Below are positions 1 through 12,333 of a DNA stretch of 64,000 nucleotides, in pieces. The stretch is from Salvia splendens (lineage: Eukaryota; Streptophyta; Magnoliopsida; Lamiales; Lamiaceae), in NCBI RefSeq assembly GCF_004379255.2, contig NC_056053.1, forward strand, positions 24,672,188 through 24,736,187. The letters run 5' to 3'. Made by a program: the position numbers and the translations under genes. Under the pieces are notes generated by a model. It was not told the origin of the DNA and did not search any database. It saw nothing but the letters and a program-made list of their open reading frames with translations. The number at the start of each line of letters is the position of its first letter. The stretch's first letter is position 1.

Positions 1-1290
1 TAACAGGAGAACATGCACTGATTAAATCATCTATGCTAGCAGTGTTAGCGCTAGGCCGCTAGCATTGTCAAAACCAATAGAAAAAATTTTATTGATCAAT
101 TGAAATTCATTCAAAACTTGAATGATCAATTGAGCAATTGCTTGTGCAGTGTGTGGTGCGGGAAATTCCCGAAATGCAATCAAACGTTTGTTTAAAGTCC
201 AACTGTGATCAACGAAATGCACCGTGATGCCCATATACGAATTTTTACAAAAACAATCAGTCCACACATCAGAACAAATAGAAACTTTATGCCCTAAGTT
301 AATAATAAACGTACCTAATTGCGCCTTCTTTTCCATGCATTGTCGAACAACGGCTCGCGTCATTGAAGTTCGACTCAATTTTCTTGCAGCGGCATTATAT
401 ACTTGCCGCATACTCGACTCAAAAGCATCGTTATCAAAAGCATTGAATGGAAAATGTTTCATAACGGCAAATCTAGACATCACATTAAGAGCATTTTTGT
501 GATCATATTTCAAAAGAGTATTGCTACACATACCTGATGTTTGGGATGAACCCGTCGTCCCACTTCCGACTCCATGTTGAAAGTTGAGTTGAGTTTGGGT
601 TGGAGCGATACCAAACTCGACCGGATGCGCTTTCTCCAGGTGACGGGTAAATGTACCGTACCCTCCACCCTTTCGGAATGTGTATACGTTTTCGCAATAG
701 TTGCAATACACATTATAAGTGTTTGGATCGTTACTATCTTGTACCCTCTTGAAATGTTTCACGAAGATGTTTGAGGTTAAAGACCTTTCAGCTGGTCTAG
801 GAGGTTGAGGAGGTTGTCCACGTCCACGACCACGACCACGCCGACTCCTTGGTGGTGGTGGGGGTGGCATTTCTTGAACCTCTTCTACCTCCTCCCCCTC
901 CTCCTCGTCGTCATCATCATCATCATCATCATCGTCTTCATCAACATTCACGGGGGTTGGACTTTGTTGGGAATAGGCACCGCGACCGGGAGCACCACTA
1001 CCGGTACCAACATAAGCATCGCCTTGGTATTGAGAGCGAGAGAGAGCAATAGCATGTGCCACATCTTGCTCTTCTCGAGCCTACAAAATAATATTTGTAT
1101 TGTAAATACAAAATAAAATTATGAACAATAATGAAATGTAATTCAAAATTAATGAAATTAGTAGATAATAAATATTAACCTGCCACTCATCCATGTTCAT
1201 TTGAGAAATTTCATCAATAACGGATCTCCGAGATGGCCTCTTGGCCTTTCCCTTTCCCTTATCAACACGACCTTCTCGGGATGAAGACAT
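1..1290 (-). pseudogene. hAT transposase with BED zinc finger, frame broken near left edge
   Basis: Exon 1 is 1290-1180 (37 codons, starting MSSSREGRVDKGKGK). Intron 1179-1081 has GT-AG borders and a CTAAT branch-like motif, and exon 2 continues from 1080 in phase 0. The protein has an acidic Asp/Glu run, an Arg-Gly-rich AT-hook-like stretch, a BED finger (CNYC then HLEKAH) and the start of the hAT catalytic core with the Asp of CSDVWTD and the Asp of GFDNAS. Translation stops at 31-33. The stop follows an imperfect 8-bp tandem duplication at 49-64; ignoring one copy keeps the hAT-like frame open to the window edge. The product would bind and cut transposon ends in the nucleus. This copy looks recently inactivated, with the rest of the gene outside the window. 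Confidence 0.8.
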
Positions 1291-1639
1291 ATTGGAATGG
1301 TATGTAGAAATGTAGAAATATGGAATAATATATTTTTTTTTGTTTTAGTAATTGAGAAAGAAAGACAACTTATAGAACTACGGGAACAAGTATAACTGTA
1401 TAAGTGTATAACAATGCGTAATAAGAGTAGCAATTGCGTAATTAAATGGAAGCACAATAGCACAAATGAGAAATTGGAGACAAAGAGAAAGAATTGAGAG
1501 ATTGAAGAGAGAAACTCTTATTAACACAAGAGTGGGGTGAATGTAAATGAGGATAGAGGGGGGTATTTATAGAAAAAAATGAGGGGGAAAATGGAAGAAT
1601 TCGAATTTGAAATTTAAAAAAAAAAAAAAAATTTGAATT

Positions 1640-2118
1640 TTCACAAAACCGGCGGTTTTGGCGGAAAACCGCCGGAACCGGCGGAACCGCCGGTTTCCGG
1701 GCCAAAACCGCCGGTTCGGTCAACGAACCGTCTGCAAAAGCTGCTCCATTGTCGCCTCGTGCTCCGCGCCGCCTCGAAAGTCACTAAACCGGCGGTTAAC
1801 CGCCGGTTTTTTCCGGTTAACCGCCGGTTAACCGCCGAAAAACCGGCGGTTTCGACCGTTTTTGAAGATCACCACCGGCCCTCATCCCCCTGCCTCGATT
1901 TAAGCGCCGGAACCGGCGGTTCCACGGTTAACCGCCGGTTCCGAACCGTCCCGAACCGCCGGTTCGGTGACGGTTCCGGTTCGAAATATCTTGAACCTGA
2001 ACCGGACCGCGAACCGAATTGCGCCGGTTCCGGTTCGGGAATATTGCGCCGGTTCCGGTTCCGGTTCCGGAACCGCCGGTTCCGGTTCGGCGGTTAACCG
2101 CCGGAACCGGAACCGGTG
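1640..2118. repeat. GC-rich subterminal repeat zone of the hAT element
   Basis: About 480 bp is packed with short direct and inverted copies of ACCGGCGGTT / AACCGCCGGT and GGTTCCGGTTCC, in sharp contrast to AT-rich flanks. Clustered subterminal motifs of this type are the transposase-binding zones of plant hAT elements. The open frames crossing it on both strands are by-products of the low stop-codon content and not genes. Dense CG, CHG sites (CCGG) predict heavy methylation. Confidence 0.7.
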
Positions 2119-2361
2119 GGCATGTCTAATAGTAGTGTCAGCTTGTTAAGCGCCTGTTCGTTCTGTTTTTCTGACTTGTTATAGTATGATGTTTCCGTTC
2201 AATTTAAAAAGTGACGAAGCTCATAATCACATCACATGGATGTTTTGCACACTGATCTGGTCAATCTTTGATATCCTCTTTTCAAACCTTGTTTCCATGC
2301 ATTAAATTGTGGCGTGGAATATATTCATAGGGGATCTGGTGTAATGAATTTGTTGTTATAG

Positions 2362-3449
2362 GTATGGGTGCGGCCTATGGCACAGCTAAGAGTGGTGTAG
2401 GTGTGGCATCAATGGGAGTGATGAGGCCGGAGCTCGTAATGAAATCAATCGTGCCAGTGGTCATGGCTGGTGTTTTGGGTATTTACGGTTTGATTATTGC
2501 TGTCATTATCAGCACTGGTATTAACCCTAAAGCCAAGTCCTATTACCTTTTTGATGGCTATGCCCATCTCTCTTCCGGTCTTGCCTGTGGCCTAGCTGGC
2601 CTTGCTGCTGGCATGGCTATCGGCATTGTTGGAGATGCTGGTGTTAGGTATGGAAATCTTATCACCTCTTGGCCGTAGTGATTATGAATTCTTTTGCTGA
2701 CGTAATGTAGTGGATTGCCTTTGTTGTTGAATCAACATGTTGGGTTTAGTTGATTATTTGATCTATCTGTTTTCTTCTTCTTTTTTTAGTAGTGTAAGCA
2801 AAACAATGGTTTTAACTTTAGCTTGACTTTTAACTATAGGTGATGAAGTAGATTATACATCATTTCTTTTATCTTCTTTCATTCTTACACCTTTCAGCAA
2901 ATTAAACACTCCTATCTGATAAATTTCCAGTTTGAATCTAACCTAGTGTAATTTCACTCCATAGCTCCATGTTTGTCTACTTTTGACCTGAATTATGCTA
3001 TGTAGTATAGTATCGAAGGATTTCCTGACTGTGCTGTATAACATTCATGAAACACTTGTCTGAAAACCGAGTTGTGCAAGGAACATACGATGCTTAAATT
3101 TCAGGCTATGGGATCAAACATGTCTATTTGGTTGATAGACCTGAAATGAAACAAAACCTATTTCATATAGAAATCACATGCCATTATCTTCCTACAATAC
3201 CTTTGTAGATATGTCGATTTACTTTTGGTTACTTCTTTTTTGCTATATAGTGTTAGTACTGGACACTTGAATTATAGAAGTTTCTTCTTTGTTTCTCACA
3301 GTAATTTTATTGGCAGGGCCAATGCACAACAACCGAAGTTATTTGTGGGAATGATCCTTATTCTCATTTTCGCTGAAGCTTTGGCGCTCTATGGTCTTAT
3401 CGTTGGAATTATTTTGTCTTCACGAGCTGGCCAGTCTAGGGCCGATTAG
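2362..3449 (+). CDS. VHA-c: V-type proton ATPase 16-kDa proteolipid subunit c, copy 1 (exons 2-3 in window)
   Basis: Exon 2 is 2362-2647 and exon 3 is 3317-3449, joined in phase across a GT-AG intron (AG|G codon for Arg). The encoded 138 residues match plant VHA-c: [18 protein letters not shown], three transmembrane helices, and the proton-carrying Glu in FAEALALYG of the last helix. The subunit forms the membrane rotor ring of the vacuolar/endomembrane proton pump. Exon 1 (26 residues in the second copy) is absent from its expected upstream position because the hAT element occupies intron 1; exon 1 may lie left of the window. Protein sequence is identical to copy 2 here, with only silent differences, so the copy was recently under selection or still is. 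Whether it is still correctly spliced is unknown. Confidence 0.9.
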
Positions 3450-3633
3450 GAAGCACACCATTAATTCAATTCTGTGAAAGAGTAAATAGTACTCCCAGAG
3501 TTCAGAGCTTCAATTGTGGCCTGTTTGAAGGAACCATGTTGTACTACGATTAGTTTGCAGGCTTGATGATGATGATGTTGGATTTATTTTTGTTTCTTGC
3601 TGCTATTTGTATACAATTAATGGTTTTATGCAG

Positions 3634-3639
3634 AATAAA
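3634..3639 (+). terminator. AATAAA polyadenylation signal, VHA-c copy 1
   Basis: AATAAA lies about 185 bp after the stop codon, in sequence still recognisably similar to the 3' untranslated region of the second copy (GCAGAATAAAAGCTT in both). Confidence 0.6.
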
Positions 3640-3649
3640 AGCTTGTAGA

Positions 3650-4480
3650 GCTGTTTATATCAAATTTAATTGATTTGTGTATCTTGGAGTTGTGTTATGC
3701 AGACATTTTATTAGCCATGGGCATGGAAATTAATATGGTTTATCTTATTAGGGCATCAATAATGCAACGTTTAGTTAAGTCAAACATCACGTTTAGTTAG
3801 TTAGTAAGATGATTCACCTTCATCTAATAGGTTCGGGGTTCAGGCATAATGGGGATAAATGAGGAATAATTATTGATCCGCTTTATAAAACTATCACTTT
3901 TTCCCCATCCTTTACCACTCGCACCTCTAAGTTAGATCGAATGAGTCTTGAGCTTGAGCGTTCGATGCTACAAAACACTCACCAGTTGCTAATCCCTTGT
4001 TTGAGAGCTCCATCGCCACAATCCTTTTTTCAGTGCTTGATGATGCCCTTACGTACCTAGACTCATGCCTCGATGACTAGGAATTTATCTACTCCTTCAG
4101 CATCAAGTTCGTATTTTTCTTGTCAAAATCAGAGCATTCATCGGCAGTCCTAGATATTAATCCCGTTAATGATTTATAGTCATTTCACAGAGGATGTGCA
4201 CATCTGACTAAAGAATTTAAAACTGCTTCATTCTAAAATAAAAAATCAAGCTTTCACGTATCAAATTCTAGTATTATAAGAAATCTTTTTAGTTTCTCAA
4301 TCTTTCCCATATCACATCAGACATTAAATTCAAAAACTACACAATTGAGACATTCAAAATCAAATATAACATCAGCAACATACTTTCTTTTTTCTTTTTT
4401 TTTTTATCATAATTCATAATCAAATGTATTAAGTGATGCAAGTAGATACCAACAAATAACATATTTTTAAATAGTTCAAA
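3650..4480. other. Intergenic, nothing recognised
   Basis: AT-rich spacer between the tandem VHA-c copies. I see no coding frame, RNA gene or transposon terminus. Confidence 0.5.
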
Positions 4481-4549
4481 TGGGCCTTGAAATTCATAAT
4501 CTAGCCCATTTTAAATCATGGCCTTTCAAACGCATAAAAGGCATATAAA
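4481..4549 (+). promoter_or_regulatory. VHA-c copy 2 core promoter: site II-like boxes and TATA box
   Basis: TGGGCC (4481-4486) and, on the other strand, AATGGGCT (4503-4510) resemble site II TGGGCY elements of plant housekeeping genes. TATAAA follows at 4544-4549, 171 bp before the ATG, implying transcription start near 4575-4580 and a CT-rich leader. Assignment is by motif and position only. Confidence 0.5.
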
Positions 4550-4719
4550 GATCAAAAGATGAAGAAGCCACGTTTTAACTGATCATCTCTCTCTCGTGCA
4601 TTCTTCAACGACATTAGCTGTTTCTACACCGATCACACACCACAGATCTGAGCTCCGCCACCTAGCGATAGAATTCTCCCCAGATTTTTTTTATTTCAGG
4701 AGTAATTTCGATCTAAACT

Positions 4720-6499
4720 ATGTCTTCCACATTCAGCGGCGATGAAACTGCTCCCTTCTTCGGATTCCTTGGCGCAGCTGCTGCCCTCGTCTTCTCATGT
4801 AAAATTTCTGATCGCGCCTAATATTTCTTAGTTTTTTCTCTAATTTCGCCATTCTAGGATTTTTCGCTTTCGTTAGAATTTGTTATAAGAATCTGTTTTG
4901 TTTCAATGTCTACAGGTTATTAATTGATGGTAGTATGATAGTATCAGTTTATTTGATCTTATGTTAATTAGCTGTTAACGTTGAGGAGTATCTGTTTTTC
5001 TGAGTTTATGATCTTTAGTTACAGCTCTTTCATTAACTAATCTGTAATTCACATAGATATTTAATATTTTGCACACTGATTTGGTTCAGCTGGATCACTC
5101 ACTGTTGGTTGAGATTCATGCCTATTTACTGCCTTCTTTTGGCTTAATAACTGTAATCAGCTGTTGTTTTATTAATTTACTATCATGTTTGAATTCAGCT
5201 TAAGTTTCAATTTCCCTACAATACTGCTCTTTGGTTCTTCCTTGGCTGAATTTCATATCTTCGTACGAAATCTTGTTTCCATGCCTTAGATTGTGTTCTG
5301 GAATGTCCAATACTTATACTAGTACTATATTTTATGTAGTATGTTGTAAGTATTAGATTTGTAGCCTATTTGTTGTGAATCAGGATGTAATGAAGATGTT
5401 GTCGTTATAGGTATGGGTGCGGCCTATGGGACAGCTAAAAGTGGTGTAGGTGTGGCATCAATGGGAGTTATGAGGCCGGAGCTGGTAATGAAATCGATTG
5501 TGCCGGTGGTCATGGCTGGTGTTTTGGGTATATACGGTTTGATTATCGCTGTCATTATCAGCACCGGTATTAACCCTAAAGCCAAGTCCTATTACCTTTT
5601 TGATGGTTATGCCCATCTCTCTTCTGGTCTTGCCTGTGGCCTAGCTGGGCTTGCTGCTGGAATGGCTATTGGTATTGTTGGAGATGCTGGTGTTAGGTAT
5701 GGAAATTACATGAACTTTTGGCTGTGGTGATTGTGAATTTTTTGGTGGACAGGATGTAGTCGATTGTCTTTATGGTTGAATTAACGTGTCTGGTTGAATT
5801 GAAATGAATGATCTGTTTTCTCCTTTTTTTTGTACGAGCAAGAAAATGGTTCTAACTTTAGCTTGACTTCGATAATAAAGGATGGAAATAGATTATGCAT
5901 CAAATCAATGTTCTATTTGTCAGTTTATTTCATCTTCTGCAATTCTTACTTAATAGTTGCCCCTTTACAGCAAATTAAACAGTGATGAATTTCCTGTTCG
6001 AATCTGAAATAGTGTAATCTCACTGCATAGCTCTCTCCGCTCATTATGTCATAGTAGTATGGAAGGCTTTCCTGATTATGTGCCATATCATATTCATGGA
6101 ACAAGGTCTCATTTGTCTGACAAGCTGATTTTTGTAAGGAGCAAATAATACATCGATTATTGTGCTATAGAATGACATACGTCTATTTTGGTTGATTGGC
6201 CTGAAGGAACCAAAACCTATTACATATAGTAATCACATGGCATGTTAATCATGTTATCTTCCTACAATACCTTCGTAGATATGACTTACTTTTGCTTGCT
6301 TCTTCTTTTTCGCATACAAATCTTCATATCCGATTATAGAAGTTAACCATTCAATTTTACTTGCAGGGCCAATGCTCAACAACCAAAGTTATTTGTGGGA
6401 ATGATCCTTATTCTCATTTTTGCTGAAGCTTTGGCACTCTACGGTCTTATTGTTGGAATTATCTTGTCCTCGCGAGCAGGCCAGTCTAGAGCCGACTAG
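4720..6499 (+). CDS. VHA-c: V-type proton ATPase 16-kDa proteolipid subunit c, copy 2 (complete)
   Basis: Exons 4720-4798, 5411-5696 and 6367-6499 join in phase to 165 residues, one more than the 164 of the Arabidopsis proteins. It begins [18 protein letters not shown] and ends RAGQSRAD. Four transmembrane helices are visible, with the essential proton-binding Glu in helix 4 (FAEALALYG). The protein makes the c-ring of the Vo sector, translocating protons into the vacuole and endomembrane lumens. Introns have canonical GT-AG ends. The start is fixed by the conserved N-terminus and the only suitable ATG. It is a tandem duplicate of the upstream copy, with about 17 silent and no replacement differences in exon 2 by eye, while introns have diverged heavily. 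Confidence 0.97.
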
Positions 6500-6687
6500 G
6501 TAACACGCTATTAATTTAATTGCATTTGAGAGAGTATATAGTACTCCTGGAGTTCAGAGCCTGGAGAGATTTCAATTGTGGCAGGTTGAGGGAACCATGT
6601 TGTACTACGACTACTTTTCGCGGTTGATGATGCCGGGTTTTTTTTGTTTCTTGGTGCTGTTTGTATACAATTATTCGTTTTCTGCAG

Positions 6688-6693
6688 AATAAA
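6688..6693 (+). terminator. AATAAA polyadenylation signal, VHA-c copy 2
   Basis: AATAAA is 189 bp after the stop codon in the same context as in copy 1. Confidence 0.6.
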
Positions 6694-6699
6694 AGCTTC

Positions 6700-7978
<1,279 letters not shown>

Positions 7979-8050
7979 TATTATTATTATAATTATTAAT
8001 ATGGATATATATTCATTTCCTTAATTCATGTATCATAAATTCATAATCAT

Positions 8051-8303
8051 TACTCCCTCCGATCCACAATAATTATCACTCTTTTCCATTTCGGTCCGTT
8101 CCACAATAATTGTCACACTTCATCTTTACTATAAATAATAAGTAGGTTTCACGTTCCACTAACTCACTTCACTCATATTTTATTATAAAACTAATATAAA
8201 AAAGTGGGTCTCGCATTGTATAAACTTTTCTAACCGACTTTTCTTTATATTTTTTAAAACTAGTGCCCATAATAAAAGCGACCATTATGGTAGGTCCAGT
8301 ACA
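8051..8303. mobile_element. Degenerate Stowaway-like MITE upstream of ADC
   Basis: The left end reads CTCCCTCCGATCCACAATAA, a typical plant mariner/Stowaway-like terminal repeat, followed by the family's internal repeat TCGGTCCGTTCCACAATAAT. The right end (ATTATGGTAGGTCC near 8285-8300) is only a poor complement, so the boundary is approximate. It forms the distal part of the ADC upstream region. Confidence 0.5.
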
Positions 8304-8511
8304 TGAAACAAGAATTCCAACTGCAAAATACCGTAGTAAAAAATTTCACAAAATTCCAATCATCGAAATTGGGCCCACAGCCCGCACCGTACCTACACCT
8401 ACCCGCAATTTCTCTATTTCAGCATGGTTCAAAGTTCCAACTCCATATTTCCTTCAACGTCCGCAATATTTCCTTCCTTCGTCTCAATCTCTAATTCCTT
8501 TTATAAACCTA

Positions 8512-8517
8512 ATCAAT
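8512..8517 (+). promoter_or_regulatory. TATA box of the ADC gene
   Basis: TATAAA in CCTTTTATAAACC lies 294 bp upstream of the ATG. Usual spacing puts transcription start around 8540-8548 and gives a leader of about 260 nt, a length common for plant ADC genes. Confidence 0.5.
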
Positions 8518-8805
8518 CTCTACTATCTCATGCTCTCGATTCATCATCGTCTGTTTCTCCTCAATTTCTACAGCTAATTTCTAGCTCCAGGCGTCGTGAT
8601 TTCTAGCTGTGGTATTAATCGCCGCTGCTACGGCGGTGTTGTTCTGATTCCGGTCAGTTTTTACTACTTTTTGGCATCAGCGTCTTCTGAGTACTCGGTT
8701 TTCGGTGAGTAAATCTCTATAATTCGGTATTTTTTGGTGTTTGTGTATCCATTGTTTTGATTCGTTGTTCATCAACCCTAACCGAAGTGATAAAATCAAT
8801 CGGAT

Positions 8806-10833
8806 ATGGCGGTGGATACTGCTGTTTCTCCTCAAGTTCAGCCCTACGCTTTCGCCAGCTTGGGTAGCACTCTCCAAGTCCACGCCGCCGCTACTCCGCC
8901 TTCTTCCGCCGCTGCATGGTCTCCGTTGCACTCGGAGACGCTGTACCGCGTGGATCGGTGGGGACCGCCTTACTTCGCCGTGAATTCCGCCGGAGACATT
9001 TCAGTTCGGCCGTTCGGAGACGATACATTGCCGCATCAGGAGATCGATCTTCTGAAAGTCGTGAAAAAGGCGTCCAGCCTCGGCCTGCAGCTCCCTCTCG
9101 TCGTCCGATTCCCCGATGTGCTGCGAAATCGGCTCGAATCGATTCAATCGGCGTTCGATTCAGCGATCGAATCACGCGGCTACGGCGCGCATTTTCAGGG
9201 TGTTTACCCTGTGAAGAGCAATCAGGACAGGTTTGTGGTGGAGGACATCGTTGAGTTCGGGTCGGGCTTCCGGTTCGGGCTGGAATCCGGATCCAAACCG
9301 GAGCTTCTCTTAGCGATGAGCTGCCTCTGCAGCGGAAGCCCCGACGCGCTTCTTATCTGCAACGGATTCAAGGATGCAGAGTACGTTTCTCTCGCGCTTG
9401 TAGCGAAGAAACTGCAATTTAATTCTGTGATCGTGCTTGAGGAAGAAGATGAGCTCGACGTAGTGATCGACGCAGGCCGTAAACTAGGCATTCGCCCCGT
9501 GATTGGCCTGCGCGCGAAGCTGCGGACGAAGCACGCCGGCCATTTCGGCTCCACCTCCGGCGAGAAAGGTAAATTCGGCCTCACGACTGCACAAATTCTC
9601 CGAGTTGTGAAGAAATTAGGGCAATTCGAGATGCTCGATTGCCTCCAATTGCTGCATTTCCATGTCGGTTCCCAAATCCCTTCGACTTCTCTCCTCGCCG
9701 ACGGCATCGTCGAAGCTGCGCAGATCTACTGCGAGCTATTTCGCCATGGCGCGGCGATGCAATTCATCGACGTCGGCGGCGGCCTCGGAATCGACTACGA
9801 CGGCTCTAGATCTGGAGATTCCGATATGTCGGTCAGCTACAGCCTCCACGAATACGCCTCAACCGTCGTCAAAACGGTGGCGTTTGTGTGCGATAGGAAT
9901 TCGGTGAAGCATCCGATGATCTGCAGCGAGAGCGGCCGCGCGATCGTTTCGCACCACTCGGTTTTAGTGTTCGAAGCTGTTTCAGAGAGCTTCAATGGCG
10001 ATGATAAGCAGAAGAGGACTGATTCCCCTTGCGTTGAGCGGCTGAGCGACGACGCTCGAGCCGCGTACAATAGCTTGTACGCGGCGGCGATGAGGAACGA
10101 GCGTGAGAGGTGTGTGTTTTTGACGGATGAGCTGAAGGGGAGGTGCGTGGAGCAGTTTAAGGAAGGGAATCTGGAGATGGAGGAGCTCGCTGCTGTCGAT
10201 GGCTTCTGCGATTTCATCGAAAACGCAGTTGGCGTTTCCGATGAAATCATGGCTTACCACGTGAATCTCTCAGTTTTCACCTCGATTCCTGATTTCTGGG
10301 GCATCGGCCAGCTGTTTCCGATCATCCCGATCCACCGGCTTGATGAGAAGCCGGAGTTGAGAGGGTTTCTCTCCGATTTGACATGCGATAGCGACGGCAA
10401 GATCGATAAGTTCATCGGCAGCGAGGCGAGCTTGCCTCTGCACAAGCTGGTTGAAGACACCGGCGGTGGAGGCGCCGCCGCCTATTATTTGGGGATGTTT
10501 CTTGGGGGGGCGTATGAGGAGGCGCTGGGGGGAATCCACAACCTGTTTGGCCGGCCTAGCGTGGCGCGCGTGGTGGCGCAGAGCAGCGGCGGATTTGTGG
10601 TGAAGAGCGCGGTGGCTGGGGCGTCGTGTGGGGAGGTGCTCCGGGCGATGGGGCATCGCCCGGAGACTGTGTTGGAGACCCTGAGGCGTCGTGTGGAGGA
10701 GTTTGTTGGCGATGGTGGGGCCGCGGGGACGGTTATGGAAGGTTTCTCTTCCTGTTTAGGCAACATGCCGTATCTGGCTCGGGCGGCGGCGATGAAGGGC
10801 GGTGGTGGTGATGGTGATGAGGCTGAGGAGTAG
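8806..10833 (+). CDS. ADC: Arginine decarboxylase
   Basis: A single uninterrupted 675-codon frame, as in other plant ADC genes, which lack coding introns. The enzyme decarboxylates arginine to agmatine, the first step of the arginine route to putrescine, and is usually plastid/cytosol located. It is a fold III (alanine racemase-like barrel) PLP enzyme. The PLP lysine is K137 in GVYPVKSNQ; plant ADCs I recall have Cys where Ser138 stands here. HVGSQ and the glycine-rich GGGLGIDY follow, and the substrate-binding Cys (about C527) is in LTCDSDGKI. The C-terminal half has the conserved [22 protein letters not shown] block. The first ATG gives the usual alanine/serine-rich N-terminus. Third-position GC is high compared with neighbouring genes. 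It lies next to VHA-c, as both Arabidopsis ADC genes do from memory. Confidence 0.97.
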   Translation: MAVDTAVSPQVQPYAFASLGSTLQVHAAATPPSSAAAWSPLHSETLYRVDRWGPPYFAVNSAGDISVRPFGDDTLPHQEIDLLKVVKKASSLGLQLPLVVRFPDVLRNRLESIQSAFDSAIESRGYGAHFQGVYPVKSNQDRFVVEDIVEFGSGFRFGLESGSKPELLLAMSCLCSGSPDALLICNGFKDAEYVSLALVAKKLQFNSVIVLEEEDELDVVIDAGRKLGIRPVIGLRAKLRTKHAGHFGSTSGEKGKFGLTTAQILRVVKKLGQFEMLDCLQLLHFHVGSQIPSTSLLADGIVEAAQIYCELFRHGAAMQFIDVGGGLGIDYDGSRSGDSDMSVSYSLHEYASTVVKTVAFVCDRNSVKHPMICSESGRAIVSHHSVLVFEAVSESFNGDDKQKRTDSPCVERLSDDARAAYNSLYAAAMRNERERCVFLTDELKGRCVEQFKEGNLEMEELAAVDGFCDFIENAVGVSDEIMAYHVNLSVFTSIPDFWGIGQLFPIIPIHRLDEKPELRGFLSDLTCDSDGKIDKFIGSEASLPLHKLVEDTGGGGAAAYYLGMFLGGAYEEALGGIHNLFGRPSVARVVAQSSGGFVVKSAVAGASCGEVLRAMGHRPETVLETLRRRVEEFVGDGGAAGTVMEGFSSCLGNMPYLARAAAMKGGGGDGDEAEE

Positions 10834-11226
10834 CGGTTGCGTTAGCAGTTAGTTGCTTGTGTTAAATTATGGTTGGTGGTGTCTGTTTGTTTATGAATAA
10901 TACTCCATACTAGTACATTTGAAATCCTAGTTTGACTTATTTCATTGAGTCATCAATTTGGCATATGTACTATGATTGGACTCACCTAAAATGAGACATT
11001 TTCTATTCATGATTCTCATTAGAGAAGGATGGCGACACGTTATACAGTCCAATTTTTATAATCCAACCGTGATTCTTCTTTGTTAGTATGGGTAGGTCAA
11101 CTATACTAGTTTAATGCAGTAAAAGTTTATGTTTTCAAACTTATGTTGACAGAAATATCTAATAAATTGACTTTCTTTTCTAATCTAACTCAAGTCAACT
11201 TTCGAATAGTATCTTGTTATGACTTA

Positions 11227-11437
11227 CTCCCTCCGTCCCAAGATAAGTGAGACAAAATTTTTTGGCACGAGATTTAAGAAAATGAGTTTTGTTAGTAAAG
11301 TGGAAAATGAATAAAGTAAAAGAGTGAATAAAGTAGAGATAAAAAGTAAGATAGGGAATGCTAAAAAAGGAAATGGCTCACTTATCTTGGGACGTCCCAA
11401 AAAGGAAGGTAAGTCGCTTATCTTGGGACGGAGAGAG
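11227..11437. mobile_element. Stowaway-like MITE, 211 bp
   Basis: Terminal inverted repeats CTCCCTCCGTCCCAAGATAAG and CTTATCTTGGGACGGAGAGAG flank an AT-rich core, with TA target duplications at 11225-11226 and 11438-11439. A second copy of the right terminal repeat (CACTTATCTTGGGACG) sits just inside at about 11376-11394, so the 3' end was partly duplicated. Confidence 0.85.
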
Positions 11438-12062
11438 TATATTTTTTTCACGTAAGGAGTTTCGAAAAACAGATATTAAGAGATGTATTTCAGTGAAGAT
11501 GATCTTTACAATAGACGTTGGGTGTTTGATAAATATTGGATTAAAGGTTTATGAGTCCACATGGATAGATATTAAGTTAAGATGTTGAGTACTTTCTAAA
11601 TGACAAATAGTATACATTATGATAAAAATATGTCTTAAAATGAAAACATCATGGAGTACAACTATGGTGTAAAGGATGAAAGTGACAATTATATGTACAA
11701 AAGGAGTAATGAACAACGAGGAAACAATATAATAATAAGATTGACGAGAAATTGAACTAAGTTAGACTTGAAAAGAAAAACAATTTATCATGCAATATTA
11801 ATATATTGGGTAAAGATTTGAACATAACAATCTTTTTATAACGTTAGGATGGTATATTGGGCCATACAGTTATTAACTTAATGCCTTTATTTTTCAGCCC
11901 ATTATCATTCTGCAAATGAAGTCCAATATAGATGGGCCAACCTATATATATGTGCTTGGAGAGCTACTTGGACTAGTTGAAAATTATATCAACGTTGAGA
12001 ATTATATCAACATCTCAGGCTCTCAGTGTGCAGTTTTCTTAAGTAAAGGAAGCTTTATCATA

Positions 12063-12248
12063 CTCCCTCCGTCCCACAAAGTTGGTTCCAATTTTTTGCA
12101 CCGTTGTGAATTTTAAAAATTTGTTTGACTTTATATTAAATGGAGGTGCAGTAATAAGGGTCTCGTATTGAGGAGATTGAGGGATGTATTTAATGTCTAT
12201 TTTTGGGTAGATTTCAAATGGGACACAAACTTTGTGGGACGGAGTGAG
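12063..12248. mobile_element. Stowaway-like MITE, 186 bp
   Basis: Ends CTCCCTCCGTCCCACAAAGT and ACTTTGTGGGACGGAGTGAG are near-perfect inverted repeats, flanked by TA on both sides (12061-12062, 12249-12250). It ends about 85 bp beyond the stop codon of the neighbouring epimerase gene and so may fall in its 3' untranslated region. Confidence 0.85.
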
Positions 12249-12333
12249 TAATTCATAGTAGTATTATATATTTATTATAAATAATGCTCCTCAAGTTTTA
12301 TATCACCAAAAATGTAGAACAAAATGTCCAAGC

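Larger units (their letters stand above)
1..2128 (-). mobile_element. hAT-superfamily DNA transposon, left part beyond window
   Basis: The segment holds a BED-finger hAT transposase gene on the minus strand preceded by a GC-rich subterminal repeat zone. The likely outer end is near 2128, where the minus strand starts TAGACATGCCCACC and then enters CCGG-type repeats. Flanking bases 2129-2136 (ATAGTAGT) would be one copy of an 8-bp target duplication; the other copy and the second terminal repeat are left of the window. Sequence from about 2137 aligns loosely with intron 1 of the complete V-ATPase c gene downstream, so the element appears to lie inside that intron in the first gene copy. Superfamily assignment is strong; the exact terminus is an inference. 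Confidence 0.75.

Noticed and set aside
1633..2097. Open frame of 154 codons rich in NRRF/GSGS motifs
   Set aside because: It crosses the CCGG-type subterminal repeats of the hAT element; both strands are open for compositional reasons.
8530..8577. Upstream ORF of 15 codons before ADC
   Set aside because: The TATA box at 8512-8517 places the transcription start around 8540-8548, downstream of this ATG, so it is probably not in the mRNA.
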